A stretch of DNA of 64,000 nucleotides from Harmonia axyridis (taxonomy: Eukaryota; Arthropoda; Insecta; Coleoptera; Coccinellidae), in contig NC_059507.1 of the NCBI RefSeq assembly GCF_914767665.1, forward strand, positions 18,540,718-18,604,717, in the 5' to 3' direction. Shown one piece after another: positions 13,303-22,866 of the stretch. Below the pieces are notes generated by a model, which was given only the letters and a program-made list of their open reading frames with translations, was not told the origin of the DNA and did no database searches. Within the stretch, counting starts at the first letter, position 1. Each line of letters opens with the position of its first letter. Made by a program: the position numbers and the translations under genes.

Positions 13303-14493
13303 TTCTCTGAGGAAGGTAAGCACAATAAAGGACATTCAACAAAGGGCGAACACAATATTCATAAAAAGGACGAGTATGAAAAGAAACAAGAATTTTTTGA
13401 TGAACATCACGAAGGGGGAGAACATGAAGGACATGGCGGTTTTCATCATGAAGAACATTATAAAAAGGTAGATATCATTACCAATTATTGATTTTGGGCA
13501 AAAACAAACGAATCATTTTTTCAGGGAGGACACAAGAAGGTAGGACACAATAAAAAAGGGAATAACGTAGATCACTATGGGAAGAAGTCACATCATGAGA
13601 AAGGACATTTCTACGATGATAAAGGAGGAAAGAAAAAAGCCTTTGCTCATAATAAAGATCATAGTCATAACTCAAAGCATGGAAAAAAAGTTGGTACCTC
13701 TGGAGGAAAAAATTGGGGTTATAAGAAACAGAATAATGGATACAAAATACCCAAAGAAGTAGAACATGCAGCTCAAACAAACTCGCTAAAAATTAGAAAG
13801 GCCCCTCTAAATATTTCGGATAAATACAACGAAAAAAATAAATACCCTCACTATATTGCTAAGATACATATTCATAATGATAACAGACGAAGTGATCAAA
13901 TTGATGATAAAGATGAAACAAATCAGGAAATGAATGATAATAAAGAAGAAGTTGCAGAGATTTTTGATTCAGAGCTGAGTGGAAATGACAGTGATGATGC
14001 TCAGATAGAGAACAAAGAAATAAAAAATCAACATTCAGGTGAGATATCTTCTGACCAAAATGAAGGGAGCAAGCAGCATGGAACTGAAAATATAGAATCA
14101 GATCATCTTTTGGAATCATCTATTCTTCATGAACAAAACGCGAATTCCGATAAAATATCTTCTTCGAAACTTCTACCTAAAATATATGTAATTCTCCCCG
14201 AAGATTTTGAAGAACAACTTCAAAGAAGTGCAGAAAATTCTGAATCTTCCTCGAACGAGAAAGATTCTTTCAATAATGATTCTGAAGAGGAAGGCAATAG
14301 TCCTAAAATTCAAACAATTCAGAGAATATATACAAAAACTCTAGAGCCTCAGTCTTTTTCTGAAGAGCATAAAAAAAGAATATCTGAGATAGGATATATA
14401 ATCCATAAAATAGGGTCAGAGCTAGGAAAAAATATGGAAAATAGTAATTCTCAATCCAAAATGGGGAATAAGCCACCGAGAGATCAGTTTTAA
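13303..14493 (+). CDS. Histidine-rich DUF4779-like protein, last two exons
   Basis: Host gene fragment. One exon runs 13303-13467 between an AG acceptor at 13301-13302 and a GT donor at 13468. A 57-bp intron follows, then an exon 13525-14493 that ends in a stop. Phase is preserved. The first exon is rich in His, Gly, Lys and Glu (KGHSTKGEHN, HHEGGEHEGHGG). The second starts with GGHKKVGHNKK and later becomes an acidic Ser/Asn/Glu-rich tail. This composition and motif order recall the insect DUF4779 family of small secreted-type proteins of unknown function. The true start and any signal peptide are not visible upstream. An AATAAA at about 14557 probably ends the transcript. The role is unknown; metal binding by the histidines would be a guess. 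Confidence 0.7.
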
Positions 14494-14555
14494 ATATTTA
14501 TGTTATTCAGACAGTAGTGAAACATTTGGGTTTTATTTTTGAAAATATTTGCTTT

Positions 14556-14562
14556 CAATAAA
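14556..14562 (+). promoter_or_regulatory. Likely polyadenylation signal of the DUF4779-like gene
   Basis: CAATAAA about 65 bp after the stop codon of the last exon. Confidence 0.5.
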
Positions 14563-14569
14563 GACTGAG

Positions 14570-15420
14570 ATATTTTTTGTTTTTTTTTTAATTTCTTTAT
14601 GAATATTGGCTTATCTCATACCTTTTCCTCAAGAGCTGATGAATTTTCAAGTGGAAATATTCTTTATAAAATTGAAAAATATTAAATATAAAAAAAATAT
14701 GCATGAAATAGGTACCTATTGAATTCTACTTAGAGAAAATCAGTTCTTTCCAATTCCTAAAAGATTGTTTGTAACCACTCAAGTGATTTTCCTCTTTTCA
14801 GATATGTTAACTTACTAGCTTCAGCCGGAGAGGTGGTCTGGGTTAATAGGTTGTAACTATAGCCCGGAACCTATTTTGCAGTATTAAAAAAAAATATAGG
14901 TATATTTTCAAAATAGAATAACTTCGAAGGCTTTGGTTACCACACAAAAACATGTTATTCCACTTTCAGAGACTTATTATTGACGATGAAATGAACGACT
15001 GAATTGCTCAAATCTCAAATTCGAATAAAAGGTTAAGAGTGAAATATTGAAAAAGAACTGCTTACAATTGAATAACAATAATGAAAATGATTATGAATAG
15101 CTTCGAAGCGAAAAGTTTAAAATGCAAAATAAAAAAGAGTTTACGAAGTTAGTGAATCGGATATCAATTGAAATTACAGAATAGCAGAATACTTCCAACA
15201 ATAAGAATCCAGGTGATGTGCTCCTTCCTATGCAGAAGGAACCCATCTGATTTGGTACGAAACTGTCCACAGCCTCATATAATGACTTCCAGGTTCTGAT
15301 GACCACAGGTGAAATCGATCACGTTTTCAGGTGTGAAATCTTGGAAATATGTAAGCAAATGGAAATTCTGGGCTTTAACCAAAAACTCAATTTTCAATTG
15401 AGTTTCACTTAACCAGTATA
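14570..15420. other. Unassigned intergenic sequence
   Basis: No credible gene. Short AT-rich frames only. The LINE relic becomes recognisable from about 15420. Confidence 0.5.
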
Positions 15421-15424
15421 ATTA

Positions 15425-16260
15425 TAATTCCGTCTTTAATCATAATTTTGCCCCCAAATATCTTGGAGTTAAACTTGATTCTTCTTTGAATTTCAAGGTT
15501 CACTTTGAAAATTTACGTTCGAAATTGAAGTCGAGGAATAATATCCTCCGAAAATTAGCAGGATCTTCATGGGGTGCTGATGCCAACACTCTTCGTACAG
15601 CAGCCTTGGCCTTGGTTTTTTCTGCTGCTGAATACTGTTGTTCTGTTTGGTTTAATAGAGCTCATGTTCATAAAATTGATGCACAGCTTAACGTTTCTAT
15701 GAGAATTATTAGTGGGACCATTAGATCTACTCCTTTAGATTGGCTACCGGTGCTATCACATATAGTTCCGCCTCATATTCGTAGACAGGTTGCAGTCAAG
15801 AAATCTTGGGATGAATTTCATTTCTACCCGAACTCATCTCCAATTGAATCCTATTTCCCAGATTCTAGAACTGCTAGATTGAAATCACGCAAACCTTTAT
15901 GGACTAATACCTTCCTTGAATCCAATGAAAGCGACAAGGTAATTTGGCGTTCGGGATGGACTTCTTCTAACGTCTTCAACAGAGGTCTTATCGTTCATCC
16001 CTCTGAAAAAGTTCTAGGTTTCAATCTTCCTAGGAAAATTTGGTGTATTTTAAATCGACTTAGAACAGGTCATGGACGTTGTAATAGTACCCTCTTCAAA
16101 TGGCATTCTATTGATAGCCCACTATGTGAGTGTGATGTAGAAGATAACATTTGGTGAATGATTGTCCGATTTATAAATTTCATGATGGTTTCCAAGCTAT
16201 CCATTCAGTTTCAGATTCTTTTTTAGAATGGGTAGTTAACTTCAAATCGATATAATGAAA
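15425..16260 (+). pseudogene. Jockey-type LINE C-terminal relic
   Basis: The frame reading through 15486-16157 holds the part of a non-LTR RT after the palm. KYLGVKLDSSLNFK, a long helix, AEYCCSVWF, and then the region that commonly follows RT in insect Jockey elements (RIISGTIRSTPLDWLPVLS). It ends with SPLCECD, resembling the terminal Cys motif, then shifts frame. Catalytic residues lie upstream and are absent. The Tigger transposon at 16272-19103 has inserted just after it. Confidence 0.75.
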
Positions 16261-16643
16261 AATAATGTTTAGGGGAGAGGGGGGGACATTGGGGCGCTAC
16301 AAATATAATTAGCTCTGTATAGCTTGGTTTTCAATATATTGATCTAATAATGTTTTATTGTTGACATTAATAAGTGTACAATCTATCACCATAGGTTTAG
16401 CGCTTATCCACTAATAGATTTATCAAATTTTGATATATTCCTGAAGTATCCAAATAGTCCCGATGTGCCCTTTGGCTGGGGTAGATTAGGACAGTGTACG
16501 GGCAGATGTGAACAAAAACAAATTTCTTTATTCAAAAAGTTTTAGTCATATTCATTTGGTACATAAAGGTGGTACGATCTAACATAAATCTTATAAACAG
16601 TAAAAAAAATAAAAATACATAATACATAACATTTCCATTTAAT

Positions 16644-17213
16644 TTAGTTGACATTATAGGCACGGAAGTCAACTTGAAATCGCTTTATTGAACTAGACCT
16701 TGCAGTTGTTTCAGACGATTTTGGCTTAGGTAGTTTTAATTCCACTTGTTCAAATTCTATCAGATCCTTATAAGGTACTTGGGGTAAGATAAATCCAGTT
16801 CCTTTCTTCCTGAAAAAATTTATCAAATATTTTCCGTCGACCATTTCTTCTACTTCTCCAATATAATATTTTTGGGTTTTCTTCGTGCAATACTTAACCA
16901 GCAAAAAGTCACCGATTTTAATATTTGGCATCCCAGATTCAGGTTTTATGATAGAGTTTACATCTTGCATGAATTCTTCATCGGAATTTTCACGGTCCAT
17001 TTCACTTAAACAGTCAGACTCATCATCAGTGTAACTCACTTTCTCCCCGGAATCATCTGAATCATTCGCTTGTTGCTCTACATTATCAAACAGGTTATGT
17101 TTAACTTGCTTCTTTTTTTTTTTATTATTTTTTTTCTTCTAGTCTATCTTTTTCTGGCGTCTCTGTTAGAATTCGTGATTTTCCAGGCTGTCTTCCTTTT
17201 AAATTTGATTTTT
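16644..17213 (-). pseudogene. C-terminal extension of the Tigger-type transposase, out of frame
   Basis: Continues the transposase in another reading frame after a frameshift near 17214. It reads through a basic Lys/Arg stretch, an acidic segment (SDDSGEKVS, SEMDRENSDEEF), then a compact domain with GDFLLVKYC, YYIGEVE and GTGFILPQ. This recalls the extension seen on many insect Tigger-like proteins; its function is not known to me. With the frameshift the protein would be made only up to the main domain, unless the change is a sequencing error in an A-rich run. Confidence 0.7.
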
Positions 17214-18635
17214 TTACTCTGCTTTTGGGTAGGGCCGTATTATGTCTGGAGATATAACACCCGACTGTAATGAAGTTGATGAAGTGCTACTGACCAACGC
17301 AGATGTTGATGGTGCGTCTGTTGGTACTGGATCCCTGGAATCTGTTACAGATGCAGCAGCGAAATCATCTTCCTTAAAAATACCTCTATCAAAAGGCACA
17401 ATACCGGTTTTTCTAAACCCAGAACATATGTTGGCCAGAGTAAAAGCTTTCTGATACGCCTTTTCTGTCAATTCTGCGATTTCATAAATGGATACTCTTT
17501 TGCCAGGATGGTTTATTAACCAATCATTGAAAGCTTGCTTCAAATAGGTTTCAAATGGGCCATATAGCGCAACGTCAAGAGGCTGAAGGCGATGCGTACA
17601 ATGTGGGGGAAATGTAACGAAAATAATTCCGTTCTCTCTACAATATAAAATAGTTTCTAGACTGGTGTGGGACTCATGGTTGTCCAAAACAATCAATATT
17701 GGTTCATTTTTCGTACATTTCGTATGCTTCTGTATGTGTTTAATCAGATCCAAGAATAATAAAGATGTCATCCAACCTGACCCTGACCTGTTGGCTAATC
17801 CAAGACTTCCTGTGGGCGCCCCTTTCATAAAAACATCTTTAAATTTTGTTCTTGGAAACACATACACAGGAGGAATTGTATTTCCAACTCCACTTATTAT
17901 AGCGCAAAATGTAACGAGCTCTCCCTGTTCGGCGGATACTGCCTGACCAACTTGTTTTGTTCCAGTTTTGGCAATAACTCTCGGTGCATCCAATACAGTG
18001 GCAACGCCTGTTTCATCTAAATTGTAGGTTCTTTCTGGTGGTATTTTATACCTTTCTAAAGCTCTCTGTAGATTATCGAAAAATTCCTTTACATTTGTTT
18101 CATTAAATGCAGAAACTCTTGCCATACTGGTATTTTCTGCCTTCCTTAATGACAATATTGGAAACCTCTTCATAAATAATTTCATCCAATCCTTTCCAGC
18201 AGATAACGAGTTATTCCAGCTCGGTGGATACTTTACATTTAGTTTTTTGGCATAATCATATGCAAGTTTTTGGGCTTGAGTATATGTGAGACCATAATTA
18301 ATTTTCGAACTTTGGATAAAATATTTGGCCAGTTGTTCTTCTTGAGCAATTGTGAAAACTTGTTGAGACGAATACTTTGACTGGAATGGTGATGCAAATG
18401 ATATTTGATAATCTGGATCTTTTCTTTCAGGAGCGTCATGGTCTCGGTTAGCATCTTCAAGACGTCGTCTCTTTATTTTATTCACTCTGTTACCAACGGT
18501 CGATTTTGTCAAGTTGTAGGTTGAGGCTGCCATTCTTATTGAGAGTCTTCCTTGCAAAACATCTTCAACAGCGGCACATATGTTTTTCTCCGATATAGCG
18601 GAACGATTAGTCTTCCTCTTGTAAGTCCTTACCAT
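17214..18635 (-). CDS. Tigger/pogo transposase, HTH and DDE domains
   Basis: A 473-residue protein that would bind the element's inverted repeats in the nucleus and cut and rejoin DNA. Residues about 10-60 form an N-terminal helix-turn-helix of the psq/CENP-B type (MAASTYNLTKSTVGNRV). The DDE_1 catalytic core follows: first Asp in YNLDETG near residue 205, second in IVLDNHESH near 315, third acidic residue in LQPLDVALYGPF near 350. The start at 18635 follows the element's 5' region directly. The core is uninterrupted, but the reading frame ends early compared with its natural C-terminal extension downstream. Confidence 0.88.
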   Translation of the reverse strand: MVRTYKRKTNRSAISEKNICAAVEDVLQGRLSIRMAASTYNLTKSTVGNRVNKIKRRRLEDANRDHDAPERKDPDYQISFASPFQSKYSSQQVFTIAQEEQLAKYFIQSSKINYGLTYTQAQKLAYDYAKKLNVKYPPSWNNSLSAGKDWMKLFMKRFPILSLRKAENTSMARVSAFNETNVKEFFDNLQRALERYKIPPERTYNLDETGVATVLDAPRVIAKTGTKQVGQAVSAEQGELVTFCAIISGVGNTIPPVYVFPRTKFKDVFMKGAPTGSLGLANRSGSGWMTSLLFLDLIKHIQKHTKCTKNEPILIVLDNHESHTSLETILYCRENGIIFVTFPPHCTHRLQPLDVALYGPFETYLKQAFNDWLINHPGKRVSIYEIAELTEKAYQKAFTLANICSGFRKTGIVPFDRGIFKEDDFAAASVTDSRDPVPTDAPSTSALVSSTSSTSLQSGVISPDIIRPYPKAE

Positions 18636-19105
18636 GTTAAATCCTGAAAAAAAATTCAGTCATTTCTCACATTTTTCTCTGGGGTCGATTGGGACAGTGT
18701 CCATATGTGCCCCCGATTAGATGTCCCAATTTACCCCAATCATTCTTATGAACAAAGTGGGATTATATAAATAACTAATATAAACAATAACATCAGCACA
18801 TACAAACATAGTAAGCATAAACAAGTCCTCTTACCTTCAGAATTTAAACTGATTTGATTCTAGCATCCACTTGGAAAATATGCGATCTTAACCGATTTCA
18901 GTTTTATTTACCACGGCGCACACATGCACGTAACAAACTGTTAGTAGCTACTTCGTCGCTTGACGCTGTTTATACTTTTCTACAATAAAATTGGTACGTG
19001 GTGGACTCTAACGATGAGATGTACAATTAAACTTTACGCTTAGGAGCACCAAATTTTGAAATGTCCAGATGTGCCCCATGGCCCAATGTACCCCCCTCTC
19101 CCCTA

Positions 19106-19417
19106 GTACTCCTTTCTGCTTCTTTTTTTTTTGTTTTAGGATCCAATTGAAAATTATAGAGTCGTCAACCGAAAAGAAAGGATGAAGAAAATTTTGTTTT
19201 GGTTGAAGAGGAAGTCCTTATTCTGTAAACGTTTACACAAACCAGTCACTACACCTATACGGGGAAACAGAGTTTTTGCTGAGGTTTTCATCTGTTCTCT
19301 TGTATCATACGTTGAAATGTATGATGCCCCGTTACATTTCCTCTGCTTATACTGAGATTCATCGACACATATGCTTGATTGTTTGAAATTGATATTTTGT
19401 ATTGCTCTTTCTCAAAA

Positions 19418-19420
<3 letters not shown>
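19106..19420. other. Unassigned flank of the Tigger element
   Basis: Possibly the 3' end of the LINE relic that the Tigger element split, since it directly continues the target site, but no coding motif is left. Confidence 0.35.
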
Positions 19421-19484
<64 letters not shown>

Positions 19485-19544
19485 AGTTATAAGTATGATA
19501 TCATACTTATAACTATTGTTGTATATTGGGAATTAAAATTGTTG

Positions 19545-19615
<71 letters not shown>
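19421..19615. repeat. (TA)n arrays around a 38-bp perfect palindrome
   Basis: TA runs at about 19421-19480 and 19541-19615. Between them 19481-19498 and 19501-19518 (CAATAGTTATAAGTATGA and its reverse complement) form a palindrome with a 2-bp centre. The sequence is the outermost part of the PLE pseudo-LTR placed back to back. Confidence 0.85.
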
Positions 19616-19616
<1 letters not shown>

Positions 19617-19633
19617 TCTTCTTTATTTCATTT

Positions 19634-19673
19634 AGTCGACGTTTCGATCCCGATGGGGACCTTCTTCAGGACT
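19634..19673 (-). ncRNA. Hammerhead ribozyme motif of PLE pseudo-LTR
   Basis: Same layout as at 5154-5193: AGTC/GACT stem I, CTGAAGA, stem II from GGTCCC/GGGATC, GAAA, CGTC. It lies downstream of, and in the same sense as, the PLE reading frame. Confidence 0.7.
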
Positions 19674-20108
19674 CTACAATAGCAATAGAAAACAGTCAAA
19701 ATAAGGCAATCACAAATCATGTAAAAATAGTACATACCGAAATACTGAGTTGTAAAGATCTTATTTGAACACAAATCAATAGCACTCAAGAAAGCAACTA
19801 ACAAGAACATCAATAACTTCAGCGAAAAAAGATCTGATACTTCGTTAGTGAAGGAGTAGAAATCAATTATAATAAGTAAATAGGTAAACAGAATAATCAA
19901 CAAAATGAGAGGTTGTCAAAAATGTTGTCAACCAGACTTGCCACAGAATACACGCACATGACAGATGAAACATAGAGTAGCATTAAATCACATTGGTCGC
20001 AGTAATTCACTCTCACCGAACTCAGAACAAATGCGATTTTTTTGAAAGATTCCATGAACCGAAACCAATCCCCTCTCACAGAAATGGCCTAGAACACAGA
20101 ATTCATTT

Positions 20109-21869
20109 TCACGTTATCCCTACGACTGCTGAACTTGTTGAAATTCCTTCTGTATGTGATCCACCCAATTCTCTCCCACCGAACTGGTCATAATGAATCA
20201 AATAAGAATAGATGGAGCTGATATTATTTACATCCCTACTGTAGTTCATCGAACAGGTTTGGCGTTTAATATGATACATCTCTAAGAAACATCTTTTTCT
20301 TCCACTAACTTCAATTTCTAGGATTTTGGTGGAATCATAATTCATTGGATGATCTTTGTCCCGGGTATGGTCTGCTAGGGCACAAATCTTACTTGAATTC
20401 TTGATGTCGCTTTTGTGTTGAGCAATCCTTCTCTTCAGAAGCTGAGACGTCTGACCAATGTACACCTCACTGCATATTGAACAAGGAATACAATATACCA
20501 CACCACTCATGTTATCAACAGTCATCCTATCTTTCACTCGACTGTATAATCTGTCAATTTTAAAATAAGATTTCTGAATCAACATAATTTCTGTGGTCTT
20601 TAAGAGGTTAATTAATGCGTTTGTCATACCATTAATTAGGGGAATAGACAAGTAAAGAATTCTACCCGTGTTCTCAATGTCCACAGTGGTGGATGCGCTC
20701 CTCTCTCCATTCGTTGGCCGTGTCGAAAGAGTGGTATTATAAATCAACCTGGACAATAACCTTTTTGGGTATCCATTCTCTAGCATCAACTGCATCAACA
20801 ACCTCAGATTCTGCCGCCTTAGACTTGGATGGGCAACCTTTTCTATGCGATTCTTCAATCCTAAAATCATGTTTACCTTTTGTCCATATGAATGATTAGA
20901 AAAATAGTGTATGTATCTCCCTGAACTTGTTGGTTTTCGGTACCAATCCAGAATCAGCCTATTTTCCAGTGTTCGAATCACCCTTGTATCCAGGAATGGG
21001 ACCCCATTCGCTGTTTCTTCCTCCAAAGTAAACTGTATACTTTCATGTTCACTGTTAAACCTGTCTAGAACGAAAGCAATCTGGTCTTTAGGTACAGCAC
21101 ATATTAGATCATCAACATATTTCTTGATGAAAGGAATGTGGAAAGGAATATTAACAAGAATGCCGTCCAGAAGGAAATCCATTACTAATTCAGCAATGGA
21201 TGGACTGAAGTTGGAACCCATAGGGGAACCGAGCACCTGCTTGAAGAACCTACCATTAAAAAGAAAATAGTTTGAAGAAAACAGGAACTTGATGGCATGG
21301 ATGAATTCTTCTTTTGGTAGACTTGTGTGGTTTCTGATAGTATCCCACTTGTTCTCAACAGCTGAAACTGCCAACTCGACAGGAATGTTGGTGAAAAGAG
21401 ATACAACGTCCAGGCTGATCAGGACATAATCAACAGGTAACTGGAAATCATTCACATACTGGGCAAAAGCAAAGGAATCTTCAATAAAATATCTACTTCT
21501 GGTAGAAGAAAGATATTTAGACAGGATGTCTGAAACAAAAACTGACAGTTTGGATGTGGGGGTGTTAACAGATGATATTATTGGTCTCAAGGCAAGAATG
21601 GGTTTGTGGATTTTTGGTAAACCGTAGAATCTAGCTGGAACTGAATTGTAAATGTACAGTGATTTACTTTGTATTTGTGTTATGTGGCCCTCACTGACCC
21701 ATCGTTTAATCAATGCATTACATTTACCTTGTATTGTAACGGTTGGATCTCTGTTAGTAAGAAGTTGGTAATATTGTTCATTAAGTAAAATTTTGTTGGA
21801 GAGCTCTATGTACTGATCCTTATCCATCAAAACCGTAACATTGCCTTTATCAGCCCGTAACACAAGCAA
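20109..21869 (-). CDS. PLE reverse transcriptase with GIY-YIG endonuclease, truncated N-terminus
   Basis: A 586-residue open frame, with coding similarity continuing upstream to about 21930. PLE-type RT motifs in order: PARFYGLPKIHK, SLDVVSLFTNIP (palm Asp), GSPMGSNFSP, and KKYVDDL with the catalytic pair. The thumb region is followed by a linker and a GIY-YIG nuclease: VYCIPCSIC, EVYIGQTS, then KRRIAQHKSD and an HTRDKDHP segment. PLE proteins copy their RNA at nicked chromosomal DNA. No stop codons interrupt it, and compared with the + copy its C-terminus is intact. The missing part is the N-terminal ~190 residues, which survive only at 21935-22469. Confidence 0.88.
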   Translation of the reverse strand: MLVLRADKGNVTVLMDKDQYIELSNKILLNEQYYQLLTNRDPTVTIQGKCNALIKRWVSEGHITQIQSKSLYIYNSVPARFYGLPKIHKPILALRPIISSVNTPTSKLSVFVSDILSKYLSSTRSRYFIEDSFAFAQYVNDFQLPVDYVLISLDVVSLFTNIPVELAVSAVENKWDTIRNHTSLPKEEFIHAIKFLFSSNYFLFNGRFFKQVLGSPMGSNFSPSIAELVMDFLLDGILVNIPFHIPFIKKYVDDLICAVPKDQIAFVLDRFNSEHESIQFTLEEETANGVPFLDTRVIRTLENRLILDWYRKPTSSGRYIHYFSNHSYGQKVNMILGLKNRIEKVAHPSLRRQNLRLLMQLMLENGYPKRLLSRLIYNTTLSTRPTNGERSASTTVDIENTGRILYLSIPLINGMTNALINLLKTTEIMLIQKSYFKIDRLYSRVKDRMTVDNMSGVVYCIPCSICSEVYIGQTSQLLKRRIAQHKSDIKNSSKICALADHTRDKDHPMNYDSTKILEIEVSGRKRCFLEMYHIKRQTCSMNYSRDVNNISSIYSYLIHYDQFGGRELGGSHTEGISTSSAVVGIT

Positions 21870-21934
21870 TTCTTGATGTTCACTTAGGTATCTCTGACAG
21901 TGGTAAAATTCTCTCTGGAAAACATTATTAGTCC

Positions 21935-22469
21935 ACCAGAGATGCTAAGTCGTTTTGAAACTTACCAGTCCAGAAGGTACAGAAGAGAATTTGCTGCTAT
22001 CAGGGAGAGAAATCTGATGAAGGTGAGAGCTCTATCAGATGAACTTCTAAAGAAAGTAGAACCACAGGAAAGGTGGATTAAGAATGTTAGTACTGTTATT
22101 GTACCAGATAGAATATTGAAATTTCTAGCACTGGGCCCCAAATTCGGCATTGATATTCCTTTAAGGGGGGTTTCCATGTCGAGGCTGTTGTCAGATGTAG
22201 AGGGCATTATTGACCTTAATGATAGACTGTCAGATGAGGGAAAGAACATCAAACGTTCCCAAGCTGTTAATATTATCACAAACTACATCAAACCTGGAAA
22301 AAGGACTAATAATGTTTTCCAGAGAGAATTTTACCACTGTAAGAGATACCTAAGTGAACATCAAGAATTGCTTGTGTTACGGGCTGATAAAGGCAATGTT
22401 ACGGTTTTGATGGATAAGGATCAGTACATAGAGCTCTCCAACAAAATTTTACTTAATGAACAATATTAC
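21935..22469 (+). pseudogene. PLE N-terminal coding region, split by BEL/Pao insertion
   Basis: Plus-strand frame reading through 21900-22496. It carries the PLE N-terminal domain, then LRADKGNVTVLMDK, the sequence leading into RT, and stops at LLNEQYY where the BEL/Pao LTR begins (22470). The rest of the same copy resumes at 28806. The few codons after 22469 come from the LTR. The frame to the left of about 21935 belongs to the other, inverted copy, so the real start codon is uncertain. Confidence 0.8.
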
Positions 22470-22746
22470 TGGTATAACTTGCACTGGTTTAAATGAAACT
22501 TGAATTAAGTGGACTGTATATTTGAAATATGGAAATTGTAACAAGTAACAAACAATGCATAAGTTGTAATAAGAATAGAAAATGGCCGTATCGGCGTAAC
22601 GTTCGATCTTGATCCTTAAGTTTGAATGCCTTCCGTTGCGTCGCCGCCTCGGCCCTTTCGTCCCTCGCGCAGAGGCTGGGTTCCATTTCTTTCCAGTCAC
22701 GGCTCCCTCTGGTGGCGGACAATACAATTCGTTGAGTGCGTTACCA
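22470..22746 (-). repeat. BEL/Pao LTR (3' LTR of the minus-strand element)
   Basis: Begins TGGTATAAC and ends GTTACCA on the plus strand. Contains a GC-rich block around 22610-22730 unlike the surrounding AT-rich DNA. Confidence 0.9.
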
Positions 22747-22866
22747 TATACCGCCGGCCTTGAAATTAGTGATTTCAACAACTTATAGCTAACAGACATG
22801 ATAAACAAGCATATGGAAGAACAATAAACAATTCATAACATTAGCAGGTAAGTTCAGTTATCAAGT

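Larger units (their letters stand above)
16272..19103 (-). mobile_element. Full-length Tigger/pogo-type DNA transposon
   Basis: Terminal inverted repeats of about 24 bp (GGGGAGAGGGGGG...ACATTGGG on both ends) are bounded by TA dinucleotides at 16270-16271 and 19104-19105, the target duplication of Tc1/mariner/pogo elements. The minus strand carries the transposase (17214-18635) and its C-terminal extension. The left TIR has one more G than the right. Confidence 0.88.
19616..21930 (-). mobile_element. Penelope-like element, 5'-truncated copy
   Basis: Coding sequence from about 21930 down to 20109, followed by the pseudo-LTR down to about 19616 with a hammerhead at 19634-19673. The 5' end stops near 21930, where it meets the oppositely oriented copy head to head. 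Apart from small differences it is identical to the + copy at 28806-30990, so the two are recent. Confidence 0.85.

Noticed and set aside
22449..22808. Minus-strand open frames of 119 and 77 codons over the BEL/Pao LTR, repeated at 28521-28904
   Set aside because: Identical because the LTRs are identical; no protein family and no independent start.
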